Shown piece after piece: positions 1-8,905 of a stretch of 64,000 nt of DNA. Source of the stretch: Janthinobacterium sp. TB1-E2 (lineage in GTDB: Bacteria; Pseudomonadota; Gammaproteobacteria; Burkholderiales; Burkholderiaceae_D); assembly GCF_036885605.1 (NCBI RefSeq), contig NZ_CP142523.1, forward strand, positions 2,480,001 to 2,544,000. Reading direction: 5' to 3'. The notes under the pieces were generated by a model that saw nothing but the letters and a program-made list of their open reading frames with translations, was not told the DNA's origin and searched no databases. The translations under genes were made by a program, and so were the position numbers. Position 1 is the stretch's first letter, and the number at the start of each line of letters is the position of its first letter.

Positions 1-515
1 GCCTGGTGCACGTCACCGAGCTGGGCACCGACTACTTCCAGTACGACGACGCGCGCCATGAATTGCGCGGCGAACGTACGGGCAAGCGCTACCAGCTGAC
101 CGACCGTCTGACGGTGCAAGTGGCGCGTGTCGATCTGGAAACGCGCAAGATCGACCTGCGCCTGGTCACCGATGCGGAACTGGCGGGCGAAGAAGCGCCA
201 GCCAAGCAAGCTGGCGGCAAGCGCAAGGGCGAAAAGAAATCGATGGTCAAGCCCGGTCCCGCGACCGAGCAGCGTCACGAGATCAAAACCAGCGTCAATG
301 GCGGCGGCAACAATGGTGGCAAACCCGGCAAGGGTTCCGGCGGCCGTTCCAACGGCGCCAAGGCGCAAGCCAAGCCTGCAGCCAAGGAAGCCCCCAAGGC
401 GGCAGCCCCCAAGGCCGCCGCGCCGAAGCGCAGCAAGAAACCAGCCGCGGCACCCGCTGCGGCGGCACCACGTGCAGCAAAAACTGTATCAAAATCAAGC
501 AAGAACAAGCGATAA
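1..515 (+). CDS. rnr: Ribonuclease R, C-terminal fragment
   Basis: This is the 3' end of the gene for ribonuclease R, a processive 3'-to-5' exoribonuclease that degrades structured RNA in the cytoplasm; the start lies outside the window. The reading frame enters with LVHVTELGTDYFQYDD, the end of the S1 RNA-binding domain of this family, up to about visible residue 60. A long basic tail rich in Lys, Ala and Pro follows, as is common at RNase R C-termini. Its alanine-proline-lysine richness is unusual but matches high-GC beta-proteobacterial homologues. Only 14 bp separate it from rlmB, and rnr-rlmB is a conserved pair in proteobacteria, so the two are probably cotranscribed. Confidence 0.88.
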   Translation, partial: LVHVTELGTDYFQYDDARHELRGERTGKRYQLTDRLTVQVARVDLETRKIDLRLVTDAELAGEEAPAKQAGGKRKGEKKSMVKPGPATEQRHEIKTSVNGGGNNGGKPGKGSGGRSNGAKAQAKPAAKEAPKAAAPKAAAPKRSKKPAAAPAAAAPRAAKTVSKSSKNKR

Positions 516-529
516 GCGATAGATAGATA

Positions 530-1273
530 ATGAAGAATAAAATGATTTTCGGCTTCCACGCCGTCACCTCGCGTCTGCGTCATGAAGCGTCGTCCGTGGA
601 AGAAATTTTCGTCGATGCCAGCCGCGTCGACGGCCGCATGAAGGACATGATCGCCGCCGCCAAGGCTGCCAACGTGCGCGTCATGCCCGTCGACTCGTCG
701 CGTCTGGACAAGATCGTCGGCACGCGCCGCCACCAGGGCGTGATCGCGTTTGCCTCGCAACTGTCGCTGGCGCGCAATCTCGATGAGCTGCTGGACGCCA
801 TCGACGGCCCGCCGCTGCTGTTGATACTCGACGGCATCACCGACCCGCACAACCTGGGCGCCTGCCTGCGCGTGGCCGACGGCGTCGGCGCACATGCCGT
901 CATCGTGCCGAAGGACCGCGCCGTGGGCTTGAACGCCACGGCCGCCAAGGTCGCCAGCGGCGCCGCCGAAACCGTCCCGTACATCACCGTGACGAATCTG
1001 GCGCGCACCATGCGTGAACTGAAAGAGCGCGGCATCTGGCTGATCGGCACCTCGGATGACGGCGAAAAAGGCTTGTACGAAGCCGATTTCACGGGCCCGA
1101 CGGCCCTCGTCATGGGTTCCGAAGGCGAAGGCATGCGCCGTTTGACGCGCGACACCTGCGACATCCTCGTCAGCATCCCGATGTTCGGTTCCGTCGAGAG
1201 TCTGAACGTGTCCGTGGCATCGGGCGTATGTCTCTATGAAGCCCGCCGCCAGCGCATCGCGCTGGAAGCCTAA
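530..1273 (+). CDS. rlmB: 23S rRNA (guanosine-2'-O)-methyltransferase RlmB
   Basis: This 247-residue SpoU/TrmH-family methyltransferase methylates the 2'-O of G2251 in the 23S rRNA peptidyl-transferase loop, using S-adenosylmethionine. The N-terminal third ([12 protein letters not shown]) is the L30e-like RNA-binding domain. The C-terminal trefoil-knot domain carries the three SpoU motifs: [17 protein letters not shown] around residue 104, [14 protein letters not shown] around 188, and [15 protein letters not shown] around 218. The length is normal for RlmB. It lies directly after rnr, as in many proteobacteria, and both probably share a promoter outside the window. A weak hairpin terminator follows about 100 bp downstream. 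Confidence 0.95.
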   Translation: MKNKMIFGFHAVTSRLRHEASSVEEIFVDASRVDGRMKDMIAAAKAANVRVMPVDSSRLDKIVGTRRHQGVIAFASQLSLARNLDELLDAIDGPPLLLILDGITDPHNLGACLRVADGVGAHAVIVPKDRAVGLNATAAKVASGAAETVPYITVTNLARTMRELKERGIWLIGTSDDGEKGLYEADFTGPTALVMGSEGEGMRRLTRDTCDILVSIPMFGSVESLNVSVASGVCLYEARRQRIALEA

Positions 1274-1284
1274 AAAACGTCCAT

Positions 1285-1336
1285 GGCGGCGTTGCATTGC
1301 CTCGCCGTACATTCGTACTGTCTTCGGCAATGCGCC
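1285..1336. repeat. Imperfect intergenic palindrome (REP/BIME-like)
   Basis: The two halves, centred on GTAC-attc-GTAC, are imperfect reverse complements: GGCGTTGCATTGCC on the left and GGCAATGCGCC on the right. It lies just after rlmB and shows no coding potential. I interpret it as a small dispersed palindromic element; other copies would have to be found elsewhere in the genome to prove it. Confidence 0.35.
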
Positions 1337-1371
1337 TTGCCCTGAACGTTTTGTAACGCTTCCAGAAAATC

Positions 1372-1400
1372 AGCCGCCGCCCTTGAGGCGGCGGTTGTTT
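1372..1400 (+). terminator. Probable rho-independent terminator after rlmB
   Basis: An 8-bp GC-only stem (CCGCCGCC / GGCGGCGG) with a five-base loop is followed by TTGTTT. The T tract is short, so termination may be incomplete. It separates the rnr-rlmB unit from cysE. Confidence 0.5.
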
Positions 1401-1467
1401 ATCTGCCTCTCCGGCAGCACGCCGCCGAATACGCTACCATTTGCGTTCCACCTTATCCATTTTCATT

Positions 1468-2217
1468 ATGTTCCACCACCTGCGCGAAGACATCAACAGC
1501 ATCATTGAACGTGACCCGGCCGCCCGCAATGGCTGGGAGGTGCTGACCTGTTATCCGGGCTTGCACGCCATCGTCATGCATGGCTGGGCGCACTGGTGCT
1601 GGACGCGGCGCATGAAGTGGGTGGGGCGCTTCATTTCCTATATCGCCCGGATCATCACGGGCATCGAGATCCATCCGGGCGCGGTCATCGGCCGGCGCGT
1701 CTTCATCGACCATGGCTTCGGCGTGGTGATCGGCGAGACGGCCATCGTCGGCGACGACTGCACCATCTACCAGGGCGTGACTCTGGGCGGCACCTCGCTG
1801 CACAGCGGCGCCAAGCGCCATCCGACCCTCGAGCGCGGCGTCATCGTCGGCGCCGGCGCGCAGGTGCTGGGCAGCTTCACGGTGGGCGAGTACGCCAAGG
1901 TGGGTTCGAACGCCGTGCTGTTGAAACCCGTGCCGTCCGGCGCGACGGCCGTCGGCAACCCCGCGCACATCGTGCAAAAGGATGTCAGCGCCCTGCGCGA
2001 AGGCAGCACGGCCCATTTGTTCGCCGCGTATGGCGTCACGCCCAACGGCGACGATCCGCTGTCGAAAGCCCTGCAAGGCTTGATCACGCATGCCGTGGCA
2101 CAGGAACAGCGCATCGAAACCATCCTCGCCACGCTGAAGGCGGCCGGTATCTGCTGCCAGGCTGTGCCCGAGTGTGATAAATTCGATTCCGAGCAAATGA
2201 ACAAGCTGGTTGATTAA
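1468..2217 (+). CDS. cysE: Serine O-acetyltransferase
   Basis: CysE transfers acetyl from acetyl-CoA to L-serine, giving O-acetylserine, the first committed step of cysteine synthesis in the cytoplasm. The 249-residue protein has the alpha-helical N-terminal segment (FHHLREDINSIIERDPAARN) and then left-handed beta-helix hexapeptide repeats (IHPGAVIGRRVFIDHGFGVV, around residues 70-90). The catalytic IDHG and the GVTLGGT motif are present. The long C-terminal tail ends in NKLVD rather than the Ile that inserts into CysK in enteric bacteria, so complex formation with O-acetylserine sulfhydrylase is uncertain. The start is ATG at 1468 (MFHHLRED); upstream in-frame codons do not resemble the family. 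It is separated by 10 bp from the next gene. Confidence 0.93.
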   Translation: MFHHLREDINSIIERDPAARNGWEVLTCYPGLHAIVMHGWAHWCWTRRMKWVGRFISYIARIITGIEIHPGAVIGRRVFIDHGFGVVIGETAIVGDDCTIYQGVTLGGTSLHSGAKRHPTLERGVIVGAGAQVLGSFTVGEYAKVGSNAVLLKPVPSGATAVGNPAHIVQKDVSALREGSTAHLFAAYGVTPNGDDPLSKALQGLITHAVAQEQRIETILATLKAAGICCQAVPECDKFDSEQMNKLVD

Positions 2218-2227
2218 GGATACAGGC

Positions 2228-2938
2228 ATGACTACAGACGCAAACATAGCTGAAAACGCAGCAGAAAAAAGCACTGACAATCCGAATCTGCTCGACCCTT
2301 TCGAGATCCGCGTGCTGGCCGTGCTGGCCGAAAAGGAAGCGCTGACGCCGGACAGCTATCCGCTCTCGCTCAACGCGCTGACGAACGGCTGCAACCAGCT
2401 ATCGAGCCGCGACCCCGTCATGGCCCTGTCCGAGGAAACCGTCTACGACGTGCTGCAGCGCCTGATGCAGCGCAAGTTCGTCAATGGCATCACGCAGGCG
2501 GGCGCCCGGGTCGCCAAGTACGAACACCGCATGCGCATCAAGTGGTCGCTGGAACAGGACAAGCTGGCCATCCTGACGATCTTGATGCTGCGCGGCTTGC
2601 AGACAGCGGGCGAAATCCGCAGCCGCAGCGGCAGGGTGCATGAATTCAAGTCCGTGGCGGAAGTGGAATCCGGCCTGCAATTTTTGATCGACAAATACCC
2701 GCCGCTGGTGGCCAAGCTGGCCGTCGCGCCTGGCGCCAAGGAACCGCGCTACGGACACTTGCTGGGTGGTGAAGAGGCGCTGGCGCAGATCGAGACGGCG
2801 GCGGGCTACGCCGGCGCCGTCAGCGCGCCGCAACAGGGCAGTCGCGTCGCGCAGCTGGAACAGGAAGTGCTGCAGCTGCGCAGCGACTTCGATGGCCTGG
2901 CGGCGCAGTTCGAGGCGTTCCGCAAGCAGTTCGAATAA
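2228..2938 (+). CDS. YceH-family (DUF480) protein
   Basis: A conserved proteobacterial protein of the YceH/DUF480 family, whose molecular role is not established. Structurally the family consists of tandem winged-helix domains, which suggests nucleic-acid or protein binding. Visible here are NLLDPFEIRVLAVLAEKEAL (first wing, from about residue 18), the typical TPDSYPLSLNALTNGCNQ and SSRDPV segments, and a C-terminal coiled-coil stretch with heptad-like LEQEVLQLRSDFDGLAAQ. The start at 2228 is supported by AAGGA at 2216-2220; a potential start 18 bp upstream lacks a ribosome-binding site. It is probably cotranscribed with cysE and the DUF2199 gene behind it. Confidence 0.85.
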   Translation: MTTDANIAENAAEKSTDNPNLLDPFEIRVLAVLAEKEALTPDSYPLSLNALTNGCNQLSSRDPVMALSEETVYDVLQRLMQRKFVNGITQAGARVAKYEHRMRIKWSLEQDKLAILTILMLRGLQTAGEIRSRSGRVHEFKSVAEVESGLQFLIDKYPPLVAKLAVAPGAKEPRYGHLLGGEEALAQIETAAGYAGAVSAPQQGSRVAQLEQEVLQLRSDFDGLAAQFEAFRKQFE

Positions 2939-2951
2939 CGTCACTGCACGC

Positions 2952-3455
2952 ATGACTTTTTCCTTCCTGTGCCGCTCCTGCGGCGAAACCCACACGGGCA
3001 TGCCCAGCTTCGGCGCCGATGCGCCGTGGCTGTATGAGCAGATGGCGCCGGCCGAGCGCGAAGCGCGCTGCCAGCTCGACAGCGACGCCTGCATCGTCGA
3101 CGAAGAACACTGTTTCGTGCGCGCCACCATCGACATCCCCGTGCATGGCTCGGATGAGCCGTTCAGCTGGGGCGTGTGGGTGTCCTTGAGCGGCGAGAGC
3201 TTCGACTCCTGGGATGCCTGCTTCAATGACGCGCAGCGGGCGCACATCGGCCCCTTCTTCGGCTGGCTCAGCACTCAGCTGCCCGTGTACCCGGATACCC
3301 TGAACCTGAAAACCCGCGTCCACCTGCGCGACGATGGCGTGCGCCCATCCATCGAGCTGGAGCCGACGGAGCATCCGCTGGCCATCGAACAGCGCGACGG
3401 CATCACGGCAGAGCGGGTGGCCGAGCTGTATGCGCGGCTGGTGCCTGCCGCGTGA
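2952..3455 (+). CDS. DUF2199 domain protein
   Basis: A 167-residue cytoplasmic protein of the DUF2199 family, whose function is unknown. The family hallmarks are visible: an N-terminal CRSC zinc-binding-like pair (residues 6-9) followed by GETHTGMPSFGADAPWLYEQ, then SDACIVDEEHCFVRATIDIP, and FSWGVWVSLS in the middle. The start ATG at 2952 follows the upstream stop by 13 bp, so it is probably the distal gene of the cysE transcription unit. No ligand or partner can be deduced from the sequence. Confidence 0.8.
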   Translation: MTFSFLCRSCGETHTGMPSFGADAPWLYEQMAPAEREARCQLDSDACIVDEEHCFVRATIDIPVHGSDEPFSWGVWVSLSGESFDSWDACFNDAQRAHIGPFFGWLSTQLPVYPDTLNLKTRVHLRDDGVRPSIELEPTEHPLAIEQRDGITAERVAELYARLVPAA

Positions 3456-3514
3456 CAGGCCCGGCTTTGCCGCCGCGCCCTGTCAGTCCGCTCGCGTTTC
3501 CGGTATCATTCGGC

Positions 3515-4159
3515 ATGAATAATATTTCCTTCCAACCGTTTGTTATTGGTGTCGCTGGCGGAAGCGGCAGTGGCAAGTCCACCGTATCACAGCAGGTGCT
3601 CGCGTCCTTCGGCGCCGACATGGTCTCGGTCGTGATGCAGGACGACTACTACTGCGACCAAACCCATCTCTCCCCTGAAGTCCGGCGCCAGCAGAATTAC
3701 GACCATCCGCAGGCGTTCGAGTGGCCATTGCTGGTGCGGCATATCCAGGCCTTGCGCAATGGCGAAGCGATCGAGATGCCCGAGTACGACTTCACGCTGC
3801 ACAACCGCTCCAACCGGACCATCCCCGTCAAGCCGGCGCCCGTGATCGTGATCGAAGGCCTGTTTGCCTTGTATGACGAAGACTTGCGCAACATGATGTC
3901 GCTGAAGATCTTTGTCGACACGGCTTCCGACGTGCGCTTCATCCGCCGCATGCAGCGCGATATCACGGAACGTGGCCGCTCGGTGGAAAGCGTCATCGAG
4001 CAGTATCTGGAAACGGTACGCCCGATGCACAAGCAATTCATCGAGCCGACCAAGCGCAATGCCGATGTCATCTTGCCGCATGGCGCCAACGGCCCCGCGG
4101 TCGACATGATCACGGCCAAGGTGGCCAGTGTCATCGGCCGCCTGAAGCCTGCCGGTTAA
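3515..4159 (+). CDS. udk: Uridine kinase
   Basis: Uridine/cytidine kinase of pyrimidine salvage, phosphorylating uridine to UMP in the cytoplasm. The protein has 214 residues, the normal size for Udk. The P-loop GVAGGSGSGKST is at residues 12-23. VVMQDDYYCDQ (the catalytic Asp region), the YDHPQAFEW motif and VIVIEGLFAL are all present. The start MNNISFQPF at 3515 fits family N-termini; an earlier in-frame ATG would add an unrelated Pro-rich stretch. It converges with the type I secretion adaptor gene on the other strand, leaving only 12 bp and no obvious terminator between them. Confidence 0.93.
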   Translation: MNNISFQPFVIGVAGGSGSGKSTVSQQVLASFGADMVSVVMQDDYYCDQTHLSPEVRRQQNYDHPQAFEWPLLVRHIQALRNGEAIEMPEYDFTLHNRSNRTIPVKPAPVIVIEGLFALYDEDLRNMMSLKIFVDTASDVRFIRRMQRDITERGRSVESVIEQYLETVRPMHKQFIEPTKRNADVILPHGANGPAVDMITAKVASVIGRLKPAG

Positions 4160-4171
4160 CAGCCCGCCAGC

Positions 4172-5341
4172 TTACCGTTCCCCCATCGATTCCGAGAACG
4201 TCTTGGTGATCGGTTTCGTCAGGTAGCGCAAGACCGTCTTGCGGCCCGTGTTGATTTCCACGGTGGCCGTCATGCCGGGCTGGATCAGGATCGGCTCGCC
4301 ATTCTTGCCCATCAGGTTGCGCCCGCTGGTCTTGATCTGCACGCGGTAGTACGGCTGCTCGTTGCCCTTGTTATCTTCACTTAAGGTGTCCGCGCTGATG
4401 TAGCTGACGGTGCCGCGCAGGCGCCCGTAAATGCCGTAGTCGTAGGCGTCGAGCTTCACGGCCGTGGGCAGGCCAGGCTTGATGAAGGCGATGTCGGCCG
4501 GTTTGACTTTCGCTTCGATGATCAGGTCATCGTCTGTCGGCACGATCTGCAGGATTTCCTCGCCCGGCTTGGCCACGCCGCCCAGGGTAGTGAGGCGCAC
4601 GTTGCGCACGATGCCGTCCGTGGGGGCGTAGATATCCGTCGAACCCAGCTGCTCCTTGCGCTGGGTGACCGTCTGCAGCACGCCGGCCAGGTCTTCCTGG
4701 GCTTTCACCAGATCCGTCTGGCTATCCTGCAGATATTTGTTGCGCCGGTTGGTGATCTGCGCCTGGATGTCGACCACTTGCCGCCGCAGTTTCAGCACTT
4801 CGGCGCGGCTGACGTCTCCCGTTTCCAGCAGCGGCAGGTTCATTTCCAGTTCTTCCTTGATCAGCTTCATGGCGCTTTCCAGCGAGCCCACCTCCGCCTG
4901 CACGGCGCCCTGGCGCTTGCTGAACAGGGCCAGCTGGTTGGCGCGAAACTCCGGAAACGCCTGCAGTTCGGGCGGGAACTTCGGCGCGCCGCCAAACACC
5001 TCGGCTTGCAAACGCGCCACGGCCGCCTTCAGTCCCGCCGCCTTGGCCGTGCTTTCCAGGTAGCTTGTCTCGGCCCGCGTGCGGTCGAAGCGGGCCAGTA
5101 ATGCTCCCTTTTTCACCACGCTGCCTTCGTGCACACGCAGTTCGGCCAGCACGCCGCCATCGGCCACCTGGATGATCTGGTTGCGCGAACTGGCGATCAC
5201 CTGGCCGTTGGCGCGCGTGACCTGGTCCAGCTCCGCCCACGAAGCCCAGGCGATGATGCCGGCCAGCGCCGCCGTGCAGCTCCAGATCAGCACCCGTCCC
5301 CGTTTCGCTTCCTCTTTCGCTTCGACCTTGGCCAGTTTCAT
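4172..5341 (-). CDS. Type I secretion membrane-fusion protein (HlyD/LapC-like)
   Basis: The periplasmic adaptor of a type I secretion system, linking the inner-membrane ABC transporter to the TolC duct. The 389-residue protein has a short cytoplasmic N-terminus, one membrane segment (VLIWSCTAALAGIIAWASWA, about residues 17-36), a lipoyl/barrel-sandwich half (ANGQVIASSRNQIIQVADGG), two long coiled-coil hairpin arms (about 90-250), and the second lipoyl half with STDIYAPTDGIVRNV. The C-terminal beta-barrel ends with PGMTATVEINTGRKTVLRYL, the classic HlyD signature. Its start overlaps the ABC transporter stop by 4 bp (ATGA), implying translational coupling. It is the last gene of the operon that begins with the giant alanine-rich protein. 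Confidence 0.92.
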   Translation of the reverse strand: MKLAKVEAKEEAKRGRVLIWSCTAALAGIIAWASWAELDQVTRANGQVIASSRNQIIQVADGGVLAELRVHEGSVVKKGALLARFDRTRAETSYLESTAKAAGLKAAVARLQAEVFGGAPKFPPELQAFPEFRANQLALFSKRQGAVQAEVGSLESAMKLIKEELEMNLPLLETGDVSRAEVLKLRRQVVDIQAQITNRRNKYLQDSQTDLVKAQEDLAGVLQTVTQRKEQLGSTDIYAPTDGIVRNVRLTTLGGVAKPGEEILQIVPTDDDLIIEAKVKPADIAFIKPGLPTAVKLDAYDYGIYGRLRGTVSYISADTLSEDNKGNEQPYYRVQIKTSGRNLMGKNGEPILIQPGMTATVEINTGRKTVLRYLTKPITKTFSESMGER

Positions 5342-7491
5342 GCGACGGCTCCTTGCGCCACCGGCGCCGTTGCGGAACTGGGCACGGCCTGCGGCTTGCC
5401 CGACAGCTTGGCCAGGACAAAGTCGCGCGGGCCGTCGAGCAGCGCCCGTCCCGCCTGCAGCACCACCAGGCGGTCGAGCAGGGGCAAGAGGGCGTTCTTG
5501 TGCGTGGTGGCGACCATGGTCACGCCTTCGGCCGCCAGTTCGCCCAGCAGCCCCACGATGCGCGCTTCCGTCTTCGCGTCCATGGCGCCCGTCGGTTCAT
5601 CGAGCAGCCAGATGCGCGGCTTGGCCAGCAGCAGGCGCGTGACGGCGATCAATTGCCGCTGGCCGCCAGACACGCCGCGCCCGCCTTCGGTGATGCCCAG
5701 CGCCAGTCCCCGTGGCTGGCCCAGTATCAGCTCGATCAGGCCCGTGCGCTTTGCCGCCGCGAGGATCGCTTCCTCGCCCGGGTCGGCCAGTCCCAATAAC
5801 AGATTGTCGCGCAGGGTGCCGCTGAACAGCCGCGTTTCCTGCGGCAGGTAGCCGACCATTTCGCGTACCACGGCCGGCGCCAGCAGGGCCATGTCGACGT
5901 CGCCCAGGTACACCTTGCCCTCGGCCGGCTGGTACAGGCCCGAGGCCAGTTTCAGCAGGGTGCTCTTGCCCGAGCCGATGGCGCCCACCAGGCCGACCCG
6001 TTCGCCGGGGCGGATGGCGAGATTTTCCACTTCCAGCGCCACCTTTTGCGCGCCGCCGTACGTAAAGCGGATGCGCTCGAAGCGCAATCCCGTATCGAGG
6101 CTGCGCGGCGTCAGCGCGAACTGCGCGGTGTCGGCCTCGTTGGGCAGGCTGATGACCTGTTCCAGGCCGTCGATCGAGGCGCGCGCATGCGCCCACTGCA
6201 CCATCACGGCGGGCAGCTGCACGATGGGCATCAGGGCGCGGTTGCTGATGATGGTGCACGCCATCAGGGCGCCCATGGTCATCTGGTTCTCGGCCACGAA
6301 CCACGCGCCCATGGAGATCAGCGCCACGTTGGTCAGCTGCTGGAAGGCGGCCGTGATGTTTTGCGACAGGGCCGCATAGTCGCGGATATTCTGTTCCGCG
6401 TGGCTGGTCTCGGCCACCAGTTCGGCCCAGCGCGCCTGCATCATCCATTCGGCGCTGCTGCCCTTGAGCGTTTCCACACCATCGACGGCTTCCACCAGCA
6501 AGCCTGCCTTGCGGTTGCTGGCGTTGAGGTTCTTGCGCGTATGGATCTGGATGGCGCGCTGGAACATCAGCCCGCACACGAGGGCCAGCGGCAGGGCCAC
6601 CAGCGGCACCACCACGAGCCAGCCGCCGATGATGGTGATCATGGCGAGGAAAATCACGGCGAAGGGCACGTCCGTCAGCACGAACAGCGAGGTCGACGTG
6701 AGCACGCCACGCACCATTTCAAAGCCTTTGACCTGCGCCGCCAGAGTGCCGACGGAAGCGGGACGCGCCTCCATGCGGATGCCCAGCATGCGCTGGAAAA
6801 ACCATTCGGACAATTCATGGTCGACGTCATTGCATGAGTGGTCGACGATGCGGCTGCGCACCTGCTTGAGGATGAATTCCAGGCCGATCGACAGCGCCAC
6901 GCCCACCACCAGCACCCACAGGGTGCTGAAGCTCTGGTTCGGGATCACGCGGTCGTACACCTGCATGGAAAACAGCGAGGTGGCCATGGTCAGCAGGGTC
7001 ACCAGCGCGGTGGCCAGCACGGCGTCGACAAACACGCTTTTCTTCAGCCACAGGGCCTTGCGCACCAGATCCAGTGCGCCAGGGCGGGCACCGCTTTTTC
7101 CGCTGCGGCGCGGCAGGCCCACGCAAGCTAAACCTGCCAGCGAGGCCAGTTGCAAGGCGCGCCCGTCGATGCCTTCGCCGCGCCAGGCGCCGTCGGCGCC
7201 GCGCGACTGCAGCAAGCCCCAGCCCGTGCTGGCGCTGTAGACGGCGAATGGCAGCTCGCCCGGCGTCGGCTCGTGCAGCGGGCGCGCCGCGCCTTCCAGC
7301 CCGGCCGCCTGCCAGATGGCGGTAAGCACCATGGCGGGCGCGCCGCTGCCGTCGATATCTTCGAGCTGGCGCTGCAGGTCGGCCAGGCGCGCGGCCGCCA
7401 GATGCTGGCCTGTCAGGCGGGCGGCCCGTTCGACGAGTGTCAGCAAGCCATGTTTGATGGAGGTATCCACGCTGTCTCCTGTCTGCATCAT
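5338..7491 (-). CDS. Type I secretion ABC transporter with degenerate C39-like domain (LapB-like)
   Basis: The inner-membrane ATPase that energises type I export. The 717-residue protein has an N-terminal domain of about 130 residues in the position of the C39 peptidase domain but without a recognisable catalytic Cys-His pair, so it is probably a non-cleaving C39-like substrate-docking domain. Next come six membrane segments (about 150-430) with SMQVYDRVIPNQSFSTLWVL. The ATPase domain carries Walker A GAIGSGKST (about residue 500), signature VSGGQRQ, Walker B IWLLDEPTGAMD and the H-loop TTHK. The start was placed at the first of two adjacent ATGs (7491/7488), 7 bp after the tolC stop; no strong ribosome-binding site is seen, so it is probably coupled. 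Neighbours supply the substrate, TolC and HlyD. Confidence 0.92.
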   Translation of the reverse strand: MMQTGDSVDTSIKHGLLTLVERAARLTGQHLAAARLADLQRQLEDIDGSGAPAMVLTAIWQAAGLEGAARPLHEPTPGELPFAVYSASTGWGLLQSRGADGAWRGEGIDGRALQLASLAGLACVGLPRRSGKSGARPGALDLVRKALWLKKSVFVDAVLATALVTLLTMATSLFSMQVYDRVIPNQSFSTLWVLVVGVALSIGLEFILKQVRSRIVDHSCNDVDHELSEWFFQRMLGIRMEARPASVGTLAAQVKGFEMVRGVLTSTSLFVLTDVPFAVIFLAMITIIGGWLVVVPLVALPLALVCGLMFQRAIQIHTRKNLNASNRKAGLLVEAVDGVETLKGSSAEWMMQARWAELVAETSHAEQNIRDYAALSQNITAAFQQLTNVALISMGAWFVAENQMTMGALMACTIISNRALMPIVQLPAVMVQWAHARASIDGLEQVISLPNEADTAQFALTPRSLDTGLRFERIRFTYGGAQKVALEVENLAIRPGERVGLVGAIGSGKSTLLKLASGLYQPAEGKVYLGDVDMALLAPAVVREMVGYLPQETRLFSGTLRDNLLLGLADPGEEAILAAAKRTGLIELILGQPRGLALGITEGGRGVSGGQRQLIAVTRLLLAKPRIWLLDEPTGAMDAKTEARIVGLLGELAAEGVTMVATTHKNALLPLLDRLVVLQAGRALLDGPRDFVLAKLSGKPQAVPSSATAPVAQGAVA

Positions 7492-7498
7492 GTCGGTG

Positions 7499-8794
7499 TC
7501 AATTCGCGCGCGCCAGGCCCGGCGGCGCCGTGCGCCCGGCCAGGGTGCCCGTCTGCGCGGCCAGGCGCAGGCTGGCGGCAATCGCCTGCGCGCGCGTGTC
7601 TTCCAGCGAAAACCGCGCCTGGGTTGCTTCGCGCACGGCGTTGAGCACGTCGTTCCAGCTCTTGCGGCCGATCACGTACTGGCGTGCATACGATTCGAAT
7701 ACCTGCGTCGAGGTGGTGCTGGCCTCGCCCGCGTTGCCCAGGCGCTGGCGGCTTGCCTCGGCCTCGTTCCAGTCCAGGGTGAAACGCTCGCGCACCTCGC
7801 GTTCGGCCACGTCGTGCGCGGCGCGCGCGCCTTCGCGCCGGGCCACAGCCGCGTCCACGCCGGCCTTGGCCGACAAGCCGGCGCCCGGCTGCGCCTGCAG
7901 CACCAGCATGGCGCGCGCGCGGTTGTCGGCATTGATGCCGCCGCCCGTGGGCTTTTCCATGCGCAGCACCACCTTCGGCATGTAGGCCGAGCGCTGCATG
8001 GTGATCTCGGAATCGGCCGCCTGCGCCTCGAAATCGAGGCGCTGCAGGGTAGGGGAGTAGCCGATGGCCTGGCGCATGACCCGTTCCAGGCTGGCGTCGG
8101 GCAGCGGTTCGCCCACGCCGATGCCGGCGGCGGTGACGAGGCGCACGGGTTTGCCGGCCAGCTGCGACAGCTGCGCCAGCGCGTTTTCCTGCGCCTGGCG
8201 CGCATTCGACACGTCGTTGGCCGCCTGGTAGGCGCGCGACTCGGCCAGGCGCTGATCCGTTTGCGAACTGACCGACTGCGCCACGCGGCGCTTGATCATG
8301 TCCAGCAGGCGCTGGTGCTCGGCCAGCCCCTCTTCGGCCGAGCGCATGCGCGCCGTCTGGCGCAGCGCTTCCGTGTAGGCGGCGATCACGCGCAGCGAGA
8401 GGGTCAGGCGTTCTTCCTCAATGGCCGCGCCGGCCGCGTCGACCCGGCTGCCGGCCGCATCGATGCCGGCGTCGATGCGCCCGCCGCTCCACAGCGGCTG
8501 CTCGATGCGCACCACGCCGCCCGTTTCCTGCGAACCCGTGGGGACTTCGGCCGACAGGCTGGGGAAGCGCTGCCATTGCGCGCCATCGAGGTCGGCGCGC
8601 GCGGCAGCCTGCGCCGAACGCTTGCCCTGCACGGCGGGATGGCTTTGCAGCGCCTGCTGCAAGACCTGGTCGAAGCTCCAGGCGGTGGCGCCCTGGGCCT
8701 GGGCGAAGGAGTTGATGGATGTCATCGCCATGGCCGCCAGTAAGGCCGCGATGCGTGGCAGTACAAACAATGCTGGGAAACCGCGTAATCTCAT
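7499..8794 (-). CDS. TolC-family outer-membrane channel of the type I system
   Basis: The outer-membrane/periplasmic tunnel protein of the secretion locus. An N-terminal signal peptide (RIAALLAAMAMTSINSFAQA) precedes the first TolC repeat (WSFDQVLQQALQSHPAVQGK). Two homologous halves with long helical regions follow, and LDWNEAEASRQRLGNAGEAS lies in the second half. The length, about 430 residues, is typical. An in-frame ATG at 8812 gives a slightly longer N-terminus (MPEKYG...), but the shorter start gives the better signal peptide. It lies between the giant substrate gene and the ABC transporter and is read in the same direction. Confidence 0.9.
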   Translation of the reverse strand: MRLRGFPALFVLPRIAALLAAMAMTSINSFAQAQGATAWSFDQVLQQALQSHPAVQGKRSAQAAARADLDGAQWQRFPSLSAEVPTGSQETGGVVRIEQPLWSGGRIDAGIDAAGSRVDAAGAAIEEERLTLSLRVIAAYTEALRQTARMRSAEEGLAEHQRLLDMIKRRVAQSVSSQTDQRLAESRAYQAANDVSNARQAQENALAQLSQLAGKPVRLVTAAGIGVGEPLPDASLERVMRQAIGYSPTLQRLDFEAQAADSEITMQRSAYMPKVVLRMEKPTGGGINADNRARAMLVLQAQPGAGLSAKAGVDAAVARREGARAAHDVAEREVRERFTLDWNEAEASRQRLGNAGEASTTSTQVFESYARQYVIGRKSWNDVLNAVREATQARFSLEDTRAQAIAASLRLAAQTGTLAGRTAPPGLARAN

Positions 8795-8838
8795 CCCGTA
8801 TTTTTCCGGCACCAGGCCTGACGCATTTCAAGGTAGGG

Positions 8839-8866
8839 GCGGGAGCGCGCTGCCGCACGCTCCCGC
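8839..8866 (-). other. Intercistronic hairpin between the giant substrate gene and tolC
   Basis: A perfect 9-bp stem, GCGGGAGCG / CGCTCCCGC, with a 10-base loop lies in the 111-bp gap between the giant gene and tolC. On the minus strand it is not followed by a T tract. I read it as an mRNA-stabilising or attenuating structure that could set the ratio of substrate to secretion machinery, not as a full terminator. Confidence 0.5.
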
Positions 8867-8905
8867 TGCCGTGCCAGGCGCGCTGCCTGGCGTGGGTGGA
8901 CTGCT

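Noticed and set aside
275..1330. A 351-codon minus-strand frame opposite rnr/rlmB.
   Set aside because: It is antisense to two well-supported genes and has no family resemblance; typical of high-GC shadow frames.
7074..8743. Long plus-strand frames opposite the ABC transporter and tolC genes (for example 475 codons at 7316).
   Set aside because: Shadow frames; the minus-strand genes carry complete transporter and TolC motifs.
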